Below are positions 1 through 7,776 of a DNA stretch of 16,698 nucleotides, one piece after another (position 1 is the stretch's first letter; the number at the start of each line of letters is the position of its first letter). Both the position numbers and the translations under genes were made by a program. The stretch comes from Coriobacteriaceae bacterium (GTDB taxonomy: Bacteria; Actinomycetota; Coriobacteriia; Coriobacteriales; Eggerthellaceae): positions 1 to 16,698 of the forward strand of contig SUUF01000039.1 of the NCBI GenBank assembly GCA_015062635.1, written 5' to 3'. The notes under the pieces are model-generated. The model did not search any database. It was not told the origin of the DNA and saw only the letters and a program-made list of their open reading frames with translations.

Positions 1-1355
1 GCAACCGTCCTTACATCCGGGAATCCGAGAGGCACCATCGTCGGCTTACGCGCATCGTGCATTTCACGCATTCCACCACAAAAGCCGCAGGCGTGATGCT
101 TCTCGCGGCCATCGCGGCCTTCGCCATCGCGAATTCGCCGGTGTATCCCGAATTCCTGCATTTCTGGCATGCCGACGTGACCTTCGGCGTGGGGCAAAGC
201 GTGCACACGATGTCGCTCGCCCATATCGTGAACGACGTGCTCATGGCCGTGTTCTTCCTGCTTGTGGGCTTGGAGATAAAGTACGAGATGACGGCGGGTG
301 CGCTTACCGATTGGCGGCAGGCGCTTTTGCCGGCTGCGGCTGCAGCGGGCGGCGTGGCGGCGCCGATCGTCATCTTCCTGCTGTTCACCGGCGGAAGCGA
401 AGCGGCGAGCGGCTGGGGAGTTCCCACGGCGACCGACATCGCATTCGCCTTGGGCATCCTTGCGCTGCTGGGCAGCCGCGTCCCCACGGGGCTCAAGGTG
501 TTTCTGAGCACGCTTGCCGTCGTCGATGACATCATCGCCATCTTGGTCATCGCGATTTTCTACGGCGAGGCCCCCGATTTCCTGTGGCTTGGCGGCGCCG
601 CGGCCATCCTGGTCGTGTTGGCGTTGGTGAATCGCCGGCACGTGTATTCGCTCGTGCCGTATCTGGGCCTGGGCGTGCTGCTCTGGCTGTGCGTGTTCAT
701 GTCGGGCGTGCATTCCACCATTGCCGGCGTGTTGCTGGCGTTCACCATTCCCTGCCAGACGAACGTGAACATGGCGCATTTCCATCAGTGGAGCTTGCGC
801 AAGCTGCGTGAGGCTGAAGAGGCGTTCGATCCCGATTCGATGGTCGTGGGACAGCATGAGTTCCTCGAAACCGTGAGGGAGATCTCGAAGGTCACGCGCC
901 ACGTGGTGCCTCCGGCAACGCGGCTCGAACTGCGTTTGCACCCATGGGTGTACTTCCTCATCCTGCCGCTGTTTGCGCTCACCAATGCCGATGTGTGCCT
1001 GGTAGATGGAACCCTGGGCGACCCGTTTTCGAACCCGGCCCTGTTCGGCGTGTTCTTCGGGCTCGTGTTGGGCAAGCCCATCGGCATCATGCTCGTGAGC
1101 TTCATCATGGTGAAGTCGGGTGTCGTGGGGTTGCCCGAGAACACGACTTGGGGCCATATGCTCGGCGCAGCCGTTCTCGCGGGCGTGGGCTTCACCATGG
1201 CGATTTTCGTCGCGAACCTCGCCTTTGCCGATGCCGCGACCGTCACCATCGCGAAAGCCGCCATTCTCACGGCATCGCTGGTGGCGGGCATCGCCGGTTT
1301 CCTCATCCTGTTCTTCCAGGCGAAACGAGTGCCAGACGAAGCCGATGAGGCATAG
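1..1355 (+). CDS. nhaA: Na+/H+ antiporter NhaA, 5' end cut by window edge
   Basis: Inner-membrane antiporter that exports Na+ in exchange for H+, for pH and sodium homeostasis. The frame is open to the left edge, reading a basic stretch (RRLTRIVHFTHSTTKAAGV) before the first membrane helix. A GTG at 57 could start a 432-residue protein, but it has no well-placed ribosome binding site and the upstream residues look like the usual NhaA N-terminus, so I treat the gene as 5'-partial. Numbered from that GTG, the family signatures are visible: FFLLVGLEIK near 66-75, ATDIAFALG near 125-133 and LAVVDDIIAI near 153-162. The last two carry the aspartates equivalent to E. coli D133, D163 and D164. GKPIGI and GVGFTMAIF lie in the C-terminal half. 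The protein is longer than E. coli NhaA (388 aa), mainly from a charged cytosolic loop around 240-290. Family call is secure; the true start is outside the window. Confidence 0.95.
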   Translation, partial: NRPYIRESERHHRRLTRIVHFTHSTTKAAGVMLLAAIAAFAIANSPVYPEFLHFWHADVTFGVGQSVHTMSLAHIVNDVLMAVFFLLVGLEIKYEMTAGALTDWRQALLPAAAAAGGVAAPIVIFLLFTGGSEAASGWGVPTATDIAFALGILALLGSRVPTGLKVFLSTLAVVDDIIAILVIAIFYGEAPDFLWLGGAAAILVVLALVNRRHVYSLVPYLGLGVLLWLCVFMSGVHSTIAGVLLAFTIPCQTNVNMAHFHQWSLRKLREAEEAFDPDSMVVGQHEFLETVREISKVTRHVVPPATRLELRLHPWVYFLILPLFALTNADVCLVDGTLGDPFSNPALFGVFFGLVLGKPIGIMLVSFIMVKSGVVGLPENTTWGHMLGAAVLAGVGFTMAIFVANLAFADAATVTIAKAAILTASLVAGIAGFLILFFQAKRVPDEADEA

Positions 1356-1386
1356 CGCGCTCCGTCCCGCTGGTCCGCGAAGGCCT

Positions 1387-1411
1387 ATCTTATAATGCAA
1401 TGTTATAAGAT
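1387..1411. promoter_or_regulatory. Perfect operator-like palindrome overlapping a -10 box
   Basis: ATCTTATAA (1387-1395) and TTATAAGAT (1403-1411) form a perfect 9-bp inverted repeat with a 7-bp centre. It contains an exact TATAAT at 1391-1396 on the plus strand, but no convincing -35 box lies upstream. The TAA-N7-TTA core fits the TNA-N7-TNA layout of LysR-type binding sites, and a LysR gene lies downstream of the next gene. A regulator bound here would sit about 90-115 bp upstream of the oxidoreductase start. That the neighbouring LysR binds it is inference. Confidence 0.6.
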
Positions 1412-1466
1412 GACGTGAATCGAAACCGTAATGAATGAGGGAAAGCACGAGATAGGGTGCATAATC

Positions 1467-1496
1467 GGTATGGCTAACAGCAGTGCTTGAAAGGAG
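1467..1496 (+). promoter_or_regulatory. Probable -10/leader and RBS of the oxidoreductase gene
   Basis: GGTATGGCTAAC (1467-1478) is followed by GTGCTTG (1483-1489) and a strong Shine-Dalgarno AAAGGAG (1490-1496), five bases before the ATG at 1502. The same arrangement, nearly base for base, lies upstream of pntA (3625-3655). TATGGC at 1469-1474 could be a -10 hexamer, giving a very short leader. No good -35 is seen. The RBS is clear; the promoter call is tentative. Confidence 0.45.
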
Positions 1497-1501
1497 CATC
1501 T

Positions 1502-2551
1502 ATGAATAAGGTACGGCTTGCAATCTTCGGTGCGAACCAGGGCGCGCGCATCGGGCATCGTGCCGTGTTGAATCCCGCATGCGATTTCGTGGCGCTTGCC
1601 GGTTTCGGCCAGCAGGCCGAGGATGCCGCGAAGGAATTCGACGTGCCGTTGTATGCCGACTATACCGACTTGCTTGCCCAGGTGGATGTGGATGCCGTTG
1701 CCATCGCGCTGCCCAACCAGCTGCATCTGCCCGCAACGAAGGCGTGCGTGGATGCCGGCGTGAAATACATCCTGCTTGAAAAGCCCATCGCGAGCACGCC
1801 GGAGGACGGCCAGGAGATTATCGATATCTGCAAGGAAGCGGGAACGACATTGCTCATCGGCCATCATCGCCGCTCCGCGAACCTGTTCCTCGCCCTGAAG
1901 GACTTCTTGGCAAGCGGGCGTTTGGGCGACATCGTGAGCGTGCAGAGCTATTACGCCATCTGCAAGAATCCCGGGTACTGGGACGACGAGTGGCGCCAAG
2001 TGCCCAGCGGCGGACCGCTTCTGGTGAACGCGATCCACGACATCGACGACCTGAACAACGTGCTCGACATGACTCCCACGCGCGTGTATGCCGCGAAGCG
2101 CAGCACGATTCGCGGGAACGAGTCTGAGGATTCGTGCTCGGCGCTCATCGAATTCGCCGAAGGCCCCACGGCCACGTATTTCCTTTCCGATGGCACGCCG
2201 AGCCCGTGGAACTACGACCTGCTCGCCCATGCCGACGAGCGCATGTGCTGGGAAGATGGGCAAGACAGCATGCATATCTTCGGCACGAAGGGCTCGATCG
2301 GCTTTCCGAGCTTCACGTTCTACACGTATCCCGACGAGGAGCACTGGGGCTGGTTCCAGCCGCTTACGCAGGAGCGCATCGAAGTGGAACTCAACGACCC
2401 GATGCAGTCGGAGGTCGACCACTTCATCGATTTGTGCTTGGGCCGCGAAACCGTGCCGCGCTGTACCGGCGAACAAGGCCTGAAGACCCTCAAGATGGTG
2501 AATGCGATTATCGAGTCGGCCAATACCCACCAGGTGGTGGAAATAGCCTAA
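1502..2551 (+). CDS. Gfo/Idh/MocA-family NAD(P)-dependent oxidoreductase
   Basis: A 349-residue cytosolic dehydrogenase of the glucose-fructose oxidoreductase / inositol dehydrogenase family. These enzymes oxidise or reduce sugars, cyclitols and related compounds with NAD(P). The N-terminal Rossmann fold starts with a nucleotide loop GANQGARIG (10-18); the family hallmark EKP is at 93-95. A C-terminal alpha/beta domain carries the active-site-like GGPLLVNAIHDIDDL (170-184), whose IHD corresponds to the usual catalytic D/H cluster. HHRR at 121-124 matches the family's conserved segment. An in-frame TTG at 1487 would add five residues but lies on the leader side of the AAAGGAG site, so ATG 1502 is preferred. 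A LysR regulator follows 66 bp downstream on the same strand. Substrate cannot be read from the sequence; family assignment is firm. Confidence 0.9.
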   Translation: MNKVRLAIFGANQGARIGHRAVLNPACDFVALAGFGQQAEDAAKEFDVPLYADYTDLLAQVDVDAVAIALPNQLHLPATKACVDAGVKYILLEKPIASTPEDGQEIIDICKEAGTTLLIGHHRRSANLFLALKDFLASGRLGDIVSVQSYYAICKNPGYWDDEWRQVPSGGPLLVNAIHDIDDLNNVLDMTPTRVYAAKRSTIRGNESEDSCSALIEFAEGPTATYFLSDGTPSPWNYDLLAHADERMCWEDGQDSMHIFGTKGSIGFPSFTFYTYPDEEHWGWFQPLTQERIEVELNDPMQSEVDHFIDLCLGRETVPRCTGEQGLKTLKMVNAIIESANTHQVVEIA

Positions 2552-2570
2552 GCGCCGAAACTGATGCAAT

Positions 2571-2595
2571 GCGGGCGGGCGCATCGGGCGCCCGC
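2571..2595 (+). other. GC-rich hairpin between oxidoreductase and lysR genes
   Basis: GGGCGC (2577-2582) pairs with GCGCCC (2588-2593) around a 5-nt loop. An alternative outer pairing uses GCGGGC (2571-2576) and GCCCGC (2590-2595). There is no following T run, so it is not a standard intrinsic terminator. It lies 11 bases before the lysR ribosome binding site and could lower expression of lysR relative to the upstream gene. Confidence 0.4.
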
Positions 2596-2617
2596 ACCTG
2601 TTCAGCAAGGGATAGCC

Positions 2618-3550
2618 GTGACGTCGGATCAGCTGCATTATTTCAAGGTACTCGCCGAAACGCTCAATTACACGCAGGCGGCCAGCAGCCTGTTCATCTC
2701 GCAGCCAGCGCTGTCGTCGGCCATCACGCGGCTTGAGCGCGAGGTGGGCGTGAAGCTGCTCGTGCGCAACCGTTCCGGCAAGGCGACGCTCACCGAGGCG
2801 GGCGAGCGCTTCTACGAGCATGCGTGCCTTGCCTTGGCCGATATCGACAACGGCATTCAGATTGCGCGTGAAATCGAATACGGCGCGCGCAATTCGACGT
2901 TGCGCATCGGCGCCGTCCCGTGCGTGCAGAGCGCAGCATGGTCGCGTACCCTGAACGATTTCCGCGTCGCATCGCCGTTGAACCCCACATTCTCCATTCG
3001 CCAGGCGCATTCCCCCGAATTAACCGCATGGCTGCTGAAAGGCGAGATCGACGCCGCGTTCATAAGCAAGGTCGGCGACGATTCGCGCATCAGCTACCAT
3101 CTGTGCGGGCGCCAACCGGTGGTCTTGTGCGTGCATCGGAATCATCCGTGGGCGCAGAGGAAGAGCATCGCCCTTCACGAGCTGGATGGGTGCGAGGTCC
3201 TTACCTACGATAGCTCGAATCCGGCGGCACCCACGGCGGTGAACGTGCTGAGGCGGAGCCGCGCGATTGCCCATGAGACGTTTCTCGACGAGATGACGAT
3301 GGCGTCGCTGGTGCAAGCCGATTCCCGAACGCTCGCGGTGTTCTGCTATTCGCTTGTCGTCGAAGCCATCCGCGATGTCGTGATCGTTCCGCTTGAGGGA
3401 ATCGGTTCCGATGCCTGCCACCTCGTGTATTTCGCCTACCTGAAGGCCTCGCAGCGCGCAGTGGCAAGCGCGTTCATCGACCATATGCTGAAGCATCTCG
3501 AAACGCATGAGCTGCTGGCATGGCCCTTCGATGACATGGGGCGACGGTAA
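2618..3550 (+). CDS. LysR-family transcriptional regulator
   Basis: A 310-residue DNA-binding regulator. The N-terminal winged helix-turn-helix (about 3-62) reads LHYFKVLAETLNYTQAASS, then FISQPALSSAITRLEREVGVKLL: the classic LysR recognition helix and wing. A linker helix follows, then a periplasmic-binding-protein-like effector domain from about 90 to 300. The frame extends upstream to 2564, but GTG 2618 is chosen because AAGGGA (2607-2612) lies five bases before it and LysR proteins begin almost at the helix-turn-helix. It is co-directional with, not divergent from, the oxidoreductase it probably controls. The palindrome at 1387-1411 fits LysR-type spacing. Effector unknown. Confidence 0.92.
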   Translation: MTSDQLHYFKVLAETLNYTQAASSLFISQPALSSAITRLEREVGVKLLVRNRSGKATLTEAGERFYEHACLALADIDNGIQIAREIEYGARNSTLRIGAVPCVQSAAWSRTLNDFRVASPLNPTFSIRQAHSPELTAWLLKGEIDAAFISKVGDDSRISYHLCGRQPVVLCVHRNHPWAQRKSIALHELDGCEVLTYDSSNPAAPTAVNVLRRSRAIAHETFLDEMTMASLVQADSRTLAVFCYSLVVEAIRDVVIVPLEGIGSDACHLVYFAYLKASQRAVASAFIDHMLKHLETHELLAWPFDDMGRR

Positions 3551-3604
3551 CCGCTTCGTGGCTACCGCAAACATGGGGGAAGAGTAAAGAACCCGTTAAG
3601 TGCC

Positions 3605-3655
3605 TTTCGAATAGCCAGCTTTTTGGTATGGTTAGCCATTGTGTTTGTAAAGGAG
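3605..3655 (+). promoter_or_regulatory. Candidate pntAB promoter and RBS
   Basis: A possible -35 TTTCGA (3605-3610) and -10 TATGGT (3627-3632) are separated by 16 bp; neither is close to consensus. GGTATGGTTAGC (3625-3636), GTGTTTG (3641-3647) and AAAGGAG (3649-3655) repeat the leader found at 1467-1496. The RBS is one base from ATG 3657 but seven bases from GTG 3663, which decides the pntA start. Confidence 0.4.
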
Positions 3656-3662
3656 TATGACC

Positions 3663-5216
3663 GTGAAAATAGGAATACCCAGAGAAGCGGCCGTGGGCCA
3701 GCCGGTGGTTGCCGGTTCGCCCTTCAACGTGGCCGCGTTGATAAAGCTCGGGTACGAGGTGTGCGTCGAACGGGGCGCCGGCGTATTCGCGAGCTTTTCA
3801 GATGAACTGTACGAGAAGATGGGCGCCCAGATCGTGGGCACCGATGAGGCTTGGGCGGCTGACATCGTCCTGTGCTTCGACTCGCCCAACGAAAACCATA
3901 TCGCCCTGATGAAAGACGGCGCGACCCTTATCGCGCGCCTGAATCCGTGGGCCGACAAGGAGCTGCCCGAGCGCTATGCGAAGCGCGGCATCACCGCGCT
4001 CGCGCTCGATGCCGTGCCGCGCATTTCGCGCGCGCAGTCGCTCGACGTGCGTTCGTCGATGGCGAACGTCGCCGGTTACCGTGCGGTAATCGAGGCGGCA
4101 AGCCATCTCGGCCGCACGTTTGGCGGCCAGGTCACCGCCGCCGGCAAGGTCAACCCCTCCAAGGTGTATGTCATCGGCGTTGGCGTGGCGGGTCTTGCGG
4201 CCATCGGCCAGGCGAGCGCGATGGGCGCCGAGGTGTATGCCACCGACGTGCGCTCCGACGTCGCCGACCAGGTGGTTTCGCTCGGCGCGAAATTCGTTGA
4301 GATTCCCGTCAAGCAGGAATCCACCGACGGATACGCCCGAGCCCTCGACCTCGAGGAACAGGCGCGCGTGCTCGAGGTGTATACCAAGCAGGCCGCCAAG
4401 TGCGATGTGGTCATCACGACCGCGCAGGTGCCCGGTCGCCCCGCGCCCATCTTGCTCACCGAAGAGGCCATCGCCGGCATGAAGCCGGGTTCGGTCGTCG
4501 TGGACATGGGCGCGTCCGAATTCGGCGGCAACTGCACGCTTTCCAAGCACGATGACATCGTGGTCACCGACAACGACGTGACCATCATCGGCTATACCGA
4601 GCTGTATAACCGCCTTCCCGCGCAAGCATCGCAGCTCTATGGCCAGAATATCGTGAACTTTATCAAGCTGTGCACGCCCGAAAAGGACGGCGAGCTCGTC
4701 CTGAACCAAGAGGACGTGGTCGTGCGCGGCGTCACCGTCACGCTCGGCCGCGACATCATGTGGCCGCCCCCGCCGGTGAGCGTTTCGGCCGTGATGCCCG
4801 AGAAGGAAAACGTCGTTCCCGCCGAGGTGGCCAAAGAAGAGGCGGCTGCGCAGGCGAAGGAAGACAGCAAGCTCAAGGGCATCTGGTGGAAGGTGCTGCT
4901 TGCCGCGCTCGTGGTGTTGCTGATGATGACGGCGCCCGCCGAAATGGCGGGGCACTTCTTCGTGTTCGCGCTTGCCTGCGTCGTGGGCTTCTACGTCATC
5001 ACGAACGTGACGCACACCTTGCATACGCCGCTGATGTCGGTGACGAATGCCATTTCGGGCATCATCATCGTGGGTGCATTGCTGCTGGTGGGGTCCGACA
5101 ACATCGTTGTCGTCGTGCTTTCGGTTATCGCCATGGCCATCGCGGCCATCAACATCTTCGGCGGCTTCCTGGTTACCGACCGCATGCTGAAGATGTTCGA
5201 GAGGAGCTCTGAGTAA
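3663..5216 (+). CDS. pntA: Proton-translocating NAD(P) transhydrogenase, alpha subunit
   Basis: Membrane-bound subunit of the enzyme that moves hydride from NADH to NADP+, driven by proton entry. It is 517 residues against 510 in E. coli. The NAD(H)-binding domain I spans about 1-375, with the RAQSLD loop at 123-128 and a dinucleotide loop GVGVAG at 172-177. A charged linker rich in Glu, Lys and Ala (377-405) leads to four membrane helices (about 408-505) with the conserved HTLHTPLMSVTNAISGI. The GTG at 3663 gives MKIGIPREA, matching the MRIGIPRE start of E. coli PntA and correctly spaced from AAAGGAG; ATG 3657 would be only one base from that site. Domain I and the first membrane block are in one chain, as in Proteobacteria, rather than split into two genes. 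pntB starts one base after its stop. Confidence 0.97.
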   Translation: MKIGIPREAAVGQPVVAGSPFNVAALIKLGYEVCVERGAGVFASFSDELYEKMGAQIVGTDEAWAADIVLCFDSPNENHIALMKDGATLIARLNPWADKELPERYAKRGITALALDAVPRISRAQSLDVRSSMANVAGYRAVIEAASHLGRTFGGQVTAAGKVNPSKVYVIGVGVAGLAAIGQASAMGAEVYATDVRSDVADQVVSLGAKFVEIPVKQESTDGYARALDLEEQARVLEVYTKQAAKCDVVITTAQVPGRPAPILLTEEAIAGMKPGSVVVDMGASEFGGNCTLSKHDDIVVTDNDVTIIGYTELYNRLPAQASQLYGQNIVNFIKLCTPEKDGELVLNQEDVVVRGVTVTLGRDIMWPPPPVSVSAVMPEKENVVPAEVAKEEAAAQAKEDSKLKGIWWKVLLAALVVLLMMTAPAEMAGHFFVFALACVVGFYVITNVTHTLHTPLMSVTNAISGIIIVGALLLVGSDNIVVVVLSVIAMAIAAINIFGGFLVTDRMLKMFERSSE

Positions 5217-5217
5217 C

Positions 5218-6675
5218 ATGGGCGCTCTCGATTTTGCTTTCAACGCCAGCCCCGAGGTGCTCGATTACCTCGGCCGTTTCGAGTCGATGGCCTATCTGGG
5301 CGCGGCGATCCTGTTCATCCTCGCGCTCGCGGGCCTGTCGAAGCAGAAAACCGCCCAGCGCGGCAACAAGTTCGGCATCGCCGGCATGGCGTTTGCCCTC
5401 GTGGCAACCATCATCCTCGTTGTCGGCAAAGACGACCGCGGGGCGGTGCTCACGCTGGTGCTCATCGCGGCCGCCATCCTCGTCGGCGCCCTGTTCGGCA
5501 TCCACAAGGCGCGCAGCGTCCAGATGACGGAAATGCCCCAGCTCGTGGCCATGCTGCATTCGTTCGTCGGCGCCGCGGCCGTGCTTGTCGGCTTCGAGTC
5601 GTTCTTCACCGAACCGGGCATTGCCGGCGTGAACGGCTTCCACATGGGCGAGGTCGGCCTCGCCGTCTTCATCGGCGCGGTCACATTCACCGGCTCCATC
5701 ATCGCCTACCTCAAGCTCTCGGCGAAGATTTCCGGCAAGCCGCTCACGTTGCCCGGGCGCAACATCATGAACCTGTGCGCGGTCATCGTGTCCATCCTGC
5801 TCATCGCCTGGCTCGTGAACACGAATGGCGTGGAGGAAGGCCTGGTGCCGCTCGTCATCTTGACGGTGATTTCGCTCGTGCTCGGCCTGCACTTGGTTGC
5901 TGCCATCGGCGGTGGCGACATGCCGGTGGTCGTGTCGATGCTCAATTCCTATTCCGGCTGGGCGGCGGCCATGGCCGGCTTCACGCTGAATAACGACCTG
6001 CTCATCATCGCCGGCGCGCTGGTGGGTTCCTCGGGCGCCTACCTGTCGTACATCATGTGCAAGGGCATGAACCGTTCGTTCATCTCGGTTATCCTCGGCG
6101 GTTTCGGTTCCGATACCTCGGGGGCCAGCTCCGAGACCTACGAGCACGGCGCGCACGTCGAGACCACGGCCCAGCGCGTGGCCGAGATCCTGCTCGATTC
6201 CAAGAAGGTCGTCATCACGCCGGGCTTCGGCATGGCCGTGGCTCAGGCGCAGTTCCCGGTGGCCGACCTCACCCGCAAGCTCACCGATCGCGGCATCGAT
6301 GTGAAGTTCGGCATCCATCCGGTGGCGGGCCGCATGCCGGGTCATATGAACGTGCTGCTGGCCGAGGCCAAGGTGCCTTACGACAAGGTGTTCGAGCTCG
6401 ACGAGATCAACGACGACTTCGGTGATGTCGATACCGTCTTGGTCATCGGCGCAAACGACACGGTGAACCCGTCGGCCGAGACCGACCCGGGCTCTCCCAT
6501 CGCCGGCATGCCCGTGCTGCGCGTGTGGGAAGCCAAGAAGGTCATCGTGTTCAAACGCTCGATGGGCAACGCCGGCTATTCCGGCGTGCAGAACCCGCTG
6601 TTCTTCAACGAGAACACGCGCATGCTGCTCGGCGACGCCAAGAAGTCGGTTGACGATATCATCAGCTACCTGTAA
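5218..6675 (+). CDS. pntB: Proton-translocating NAD(P) transhydrogenase, beta subunit
   Basis: Partner of PntA: membrane domain II plus the NADP(H)-binding domain III, 485 residues (E. coli 462). Many helices span about 25-290 and include MLHSFVG with H114 and GGGDMPVVVSMLNSYSGWAA with D234, the residues equivalent to the proton-pathway His91 and Asp213 of E. coli. The cytosolic domain III (about 310-485) carries GFGMAVAQAQ (337-346), HPVAGRMPGHMNVLLAEA and KRSMGNAGYSGVQNPLFF, which grip NADP. GAGGAG (5201-5206) lies inside the end of pntA, so the two are translated together and made in matched amounts. The product is NADPH for biosynthesis and reductive stress control. Confidence 0.97.
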   Translation: MGALDFAFNASPEVLDYLGRFESMAYLGAAILFILALAGLSKQKTAQRGNKFGIAGMAFALVATIILVVGKDDRGAVLTLVLIAAAILVGALFGIHKARSVQMTEMPQLVAMLHSFVGAAAVLVGFESFFTEPGIAGVNGFHMGEVGLAVFIGAVTFTGSIIAYLKLSAKISGKPLTLPGRNIMNLCAVIVSILLIAWLVNTNGVEEGLVPLVILTVISLVLGLHLVAAIGGGDMPVVVSMLNSYSGWAAAMAGFTLNNDLLIIAGALVGSSGAYLSYIMCKGMNRSFISVILGGFGSDTSGASSETYEHGAHVETTAQRVAEILLDSKKVVITPGFGMAVAQAQFPVADLTRKLTDRGIDVKFGIHPVAGRMPGHMNVLLAEAKVPYDKVFELDEINDDFGDVDTVLVIGANDTVNPSAETDPGSPIAGMPVLRVWEAKKVIVFKRSMGNAGYSGVQNPLFFNENTRMLLGDAKKSVDDIISYL

Positions 6676-6693
6676 CGGCGCGCGAAAACAACG

Positions 6694-6735
6694 AAGCCCC
6701 CGGTCAGTCACCATGTGCTGGCCGGGGGCTTTTCA
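6694..6735. terminator. Strong intrinsic terminator after pntB, probably bidirectional
   Basis: AAGCCCCCGG (6694-6703) pairs perfectly with CCGGGGGCTT (6722-6731). The stem continues as CAG/CTG inside a one-base mismatch, and a short T run follows on the plus strand (6730-6733). On the minus strand the stem is followed by a T-rich CGTTGTTTT. It lies between convergent pntB and the MBL-fold hydrolase gene, so it can serve both. Confidence 0.9.
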
Positions 6736-6777
6736 TTGCGGCGGAACAAGCGCCTGTGCAATCGGCTGCGCGCGCCC

Positions 6778-7758
6778 TTACGTTTGCCCGAGGTTGGGGA
6801 AACGGCGATTGAATTCCCGCGGGTCGAAAGAGAATTCGCCCCCGCGTTGTTCTGCAAGATATTCCAGCTGGGTGACGGTGCTTGCGAGCGAGGCGCGCAA
6901 CAGCATCGGGTCGTCGATGTTGCCGTAGACGCCGGCTACCACGGCATCGGGGTCGAAGCCGGCGCCACCGTCGACGATGCGCGTCACCTCGGCTAAACGT
7001 TCCTTGCGATGTGCCCGGTAGCCTTCGAGCGCCTTGATGGGCTGGTCGATGGGGAATCCGTGCGCGGGTACGAATTGGGTGACCACGCCGGCGCGCACCA
7101 GTCGCTGCAGCCGGTTGAGCGACCTGAAATAATCGCCCAGGTTGCCATCGCCATAGGGGATGACGGTCGACCAATACCGGAAGATGAGGTCGCCGGTGAG
7201 GATAACCTGCTCGTCGTTCAGGATAAGCCCCACCATGTCGTAGCTGTGCCCGGGCAGCGCGACGATCTCCATGGCCGGGCAGCCTTCGAAGGGCGCGAAC
7301 GGTCCTTCCGGCAGGTTGCCGAGCTCCGTATGGTATACCGGCACGCCCTCTTCGGGAAACACGACCAGCGGGTAGTTGCCGAACGCATTGAAACGGAAGC
7401 GTGTGCCGTCCATCGTCGCGGGTACGTTATCGGGGTCGATGCTTTCGGGGCCATGGGCGATGAGATGCCGCAGCAGGTCGGTGCCCGCGATATGGTCGAG
7501 GTGATGGTGCGTCACCAGGATGCCGGCGATCTCGGCATTGCGGTCGGCGCAAGCGGCCATCACCTTGCGCAGGTGAAGCACGTCGGGTGGGCCGGGGTCG
7601 ACCACCAGCGCCTTCGGCGAACCGGGCGCATTCACGATGAACGTGTTCGTGCCCACCACCGTCATCGGCGTGATGTTGTCGGCCCGCACGCCGAACAACG
7701 ATGGCGTCACATGGCCGCTTTCCCACAGCGCCTTGCGCAGTTTCACATTGGTCTTCAT
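6778..7758 (-). CDS. Metallo-beta-lactamase-fold hydrolase (LACTB2-like)
   Basis: A 326-residue soluble hydrolase with a complete two-metal site: THHHLDH (H84, H86, D88, H89), H171 in PGHS, D190 in LTGD and H233 in PAHG. The fold spans about 30-235. The C-terminal ~90 residues form a helical winged region typical of the LACTB2/glyoxalase-II-like branch, in which KALEGYRAHRKERL follows the core. These enzymes cleave thioesters, phosphodiesters or RNA; the substrate here cannot be fixed. It lies 18 bp after the NUDIX gene on the same strand and is almost certainly co-transcribed. The same pairing, sometimes as one fused protein, is known elsewhere, which argues for a shared pathway such as acyl-CoA or nucleotide-conjugate breakdown. 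Confidence 0.88.
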   Translation of the reverse strand: MKTNVKLRKALWESGHVTPSLFGVRADNITPMTVVGTNTFIVNAPGSPKALVVDPGPPDVLHLRKVMAACADRNAEIAGILVTHHHLDHIAGTDLLRHLIAHGPESIDPDNVPATMDGTRFRFNAFGNYPLVVFPEEGVPVYHTELGNLPEGPFAPFEGCPAMEIVALPGHSYDMVGLILNDEQVILTGDLIFRYWSTVIPYGDGNLGDYFRSLNRLQRLVRAGVVTQFVPAHGFPIDQPIKALEGYRAHRKERLAEVTRIVDGGAGFDPDAVVAGVYGNIDDPMLLRASLASTVTQLEYLAEQRGGEFSFDPREFNRRFPNLGQT

Positions 7759-7776
7759 GTCTGCTGCCTTCTCGCC

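Noticed and set aside
57..59. GTG 57 as the nhaA start
   Set aside because: No ribosome site at a suitable distance, and the in-frame residues upstream look like a normal NhaA N-terminus, so the start probably lies outside the window.
1443..1488. AAGCAC/GTGCTT pairing in the oxidoreductase leader as a riboswitch
   Set aside because: Only six pairs across a 34-base loop; no known riboswitch core seen.
1403..3010. 535-residue minus-strand frame opposite the oxidoreductase and lysR genes
   Set aside because: It runs across two well-identified genes on the other strand and has a His/Arg-rich shadow composition typical of GC-rich antisense frames; no domain motif.
3545..3567. CGGTA...TACCG hairpin over the lysR stop codon as a terminator
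   Set aside because: Five-base stem with an internal mismatch and no following T run.
3798..6714. Two long minus-strand frames (481 and 513 residues) opposite pntA and pntB
   Set aside because: Very rich in His, Asp, Arg and Gly with no recognisable motif, mirroring third-position GC bias of pntAB; each overlaps a certain gene almost completely.
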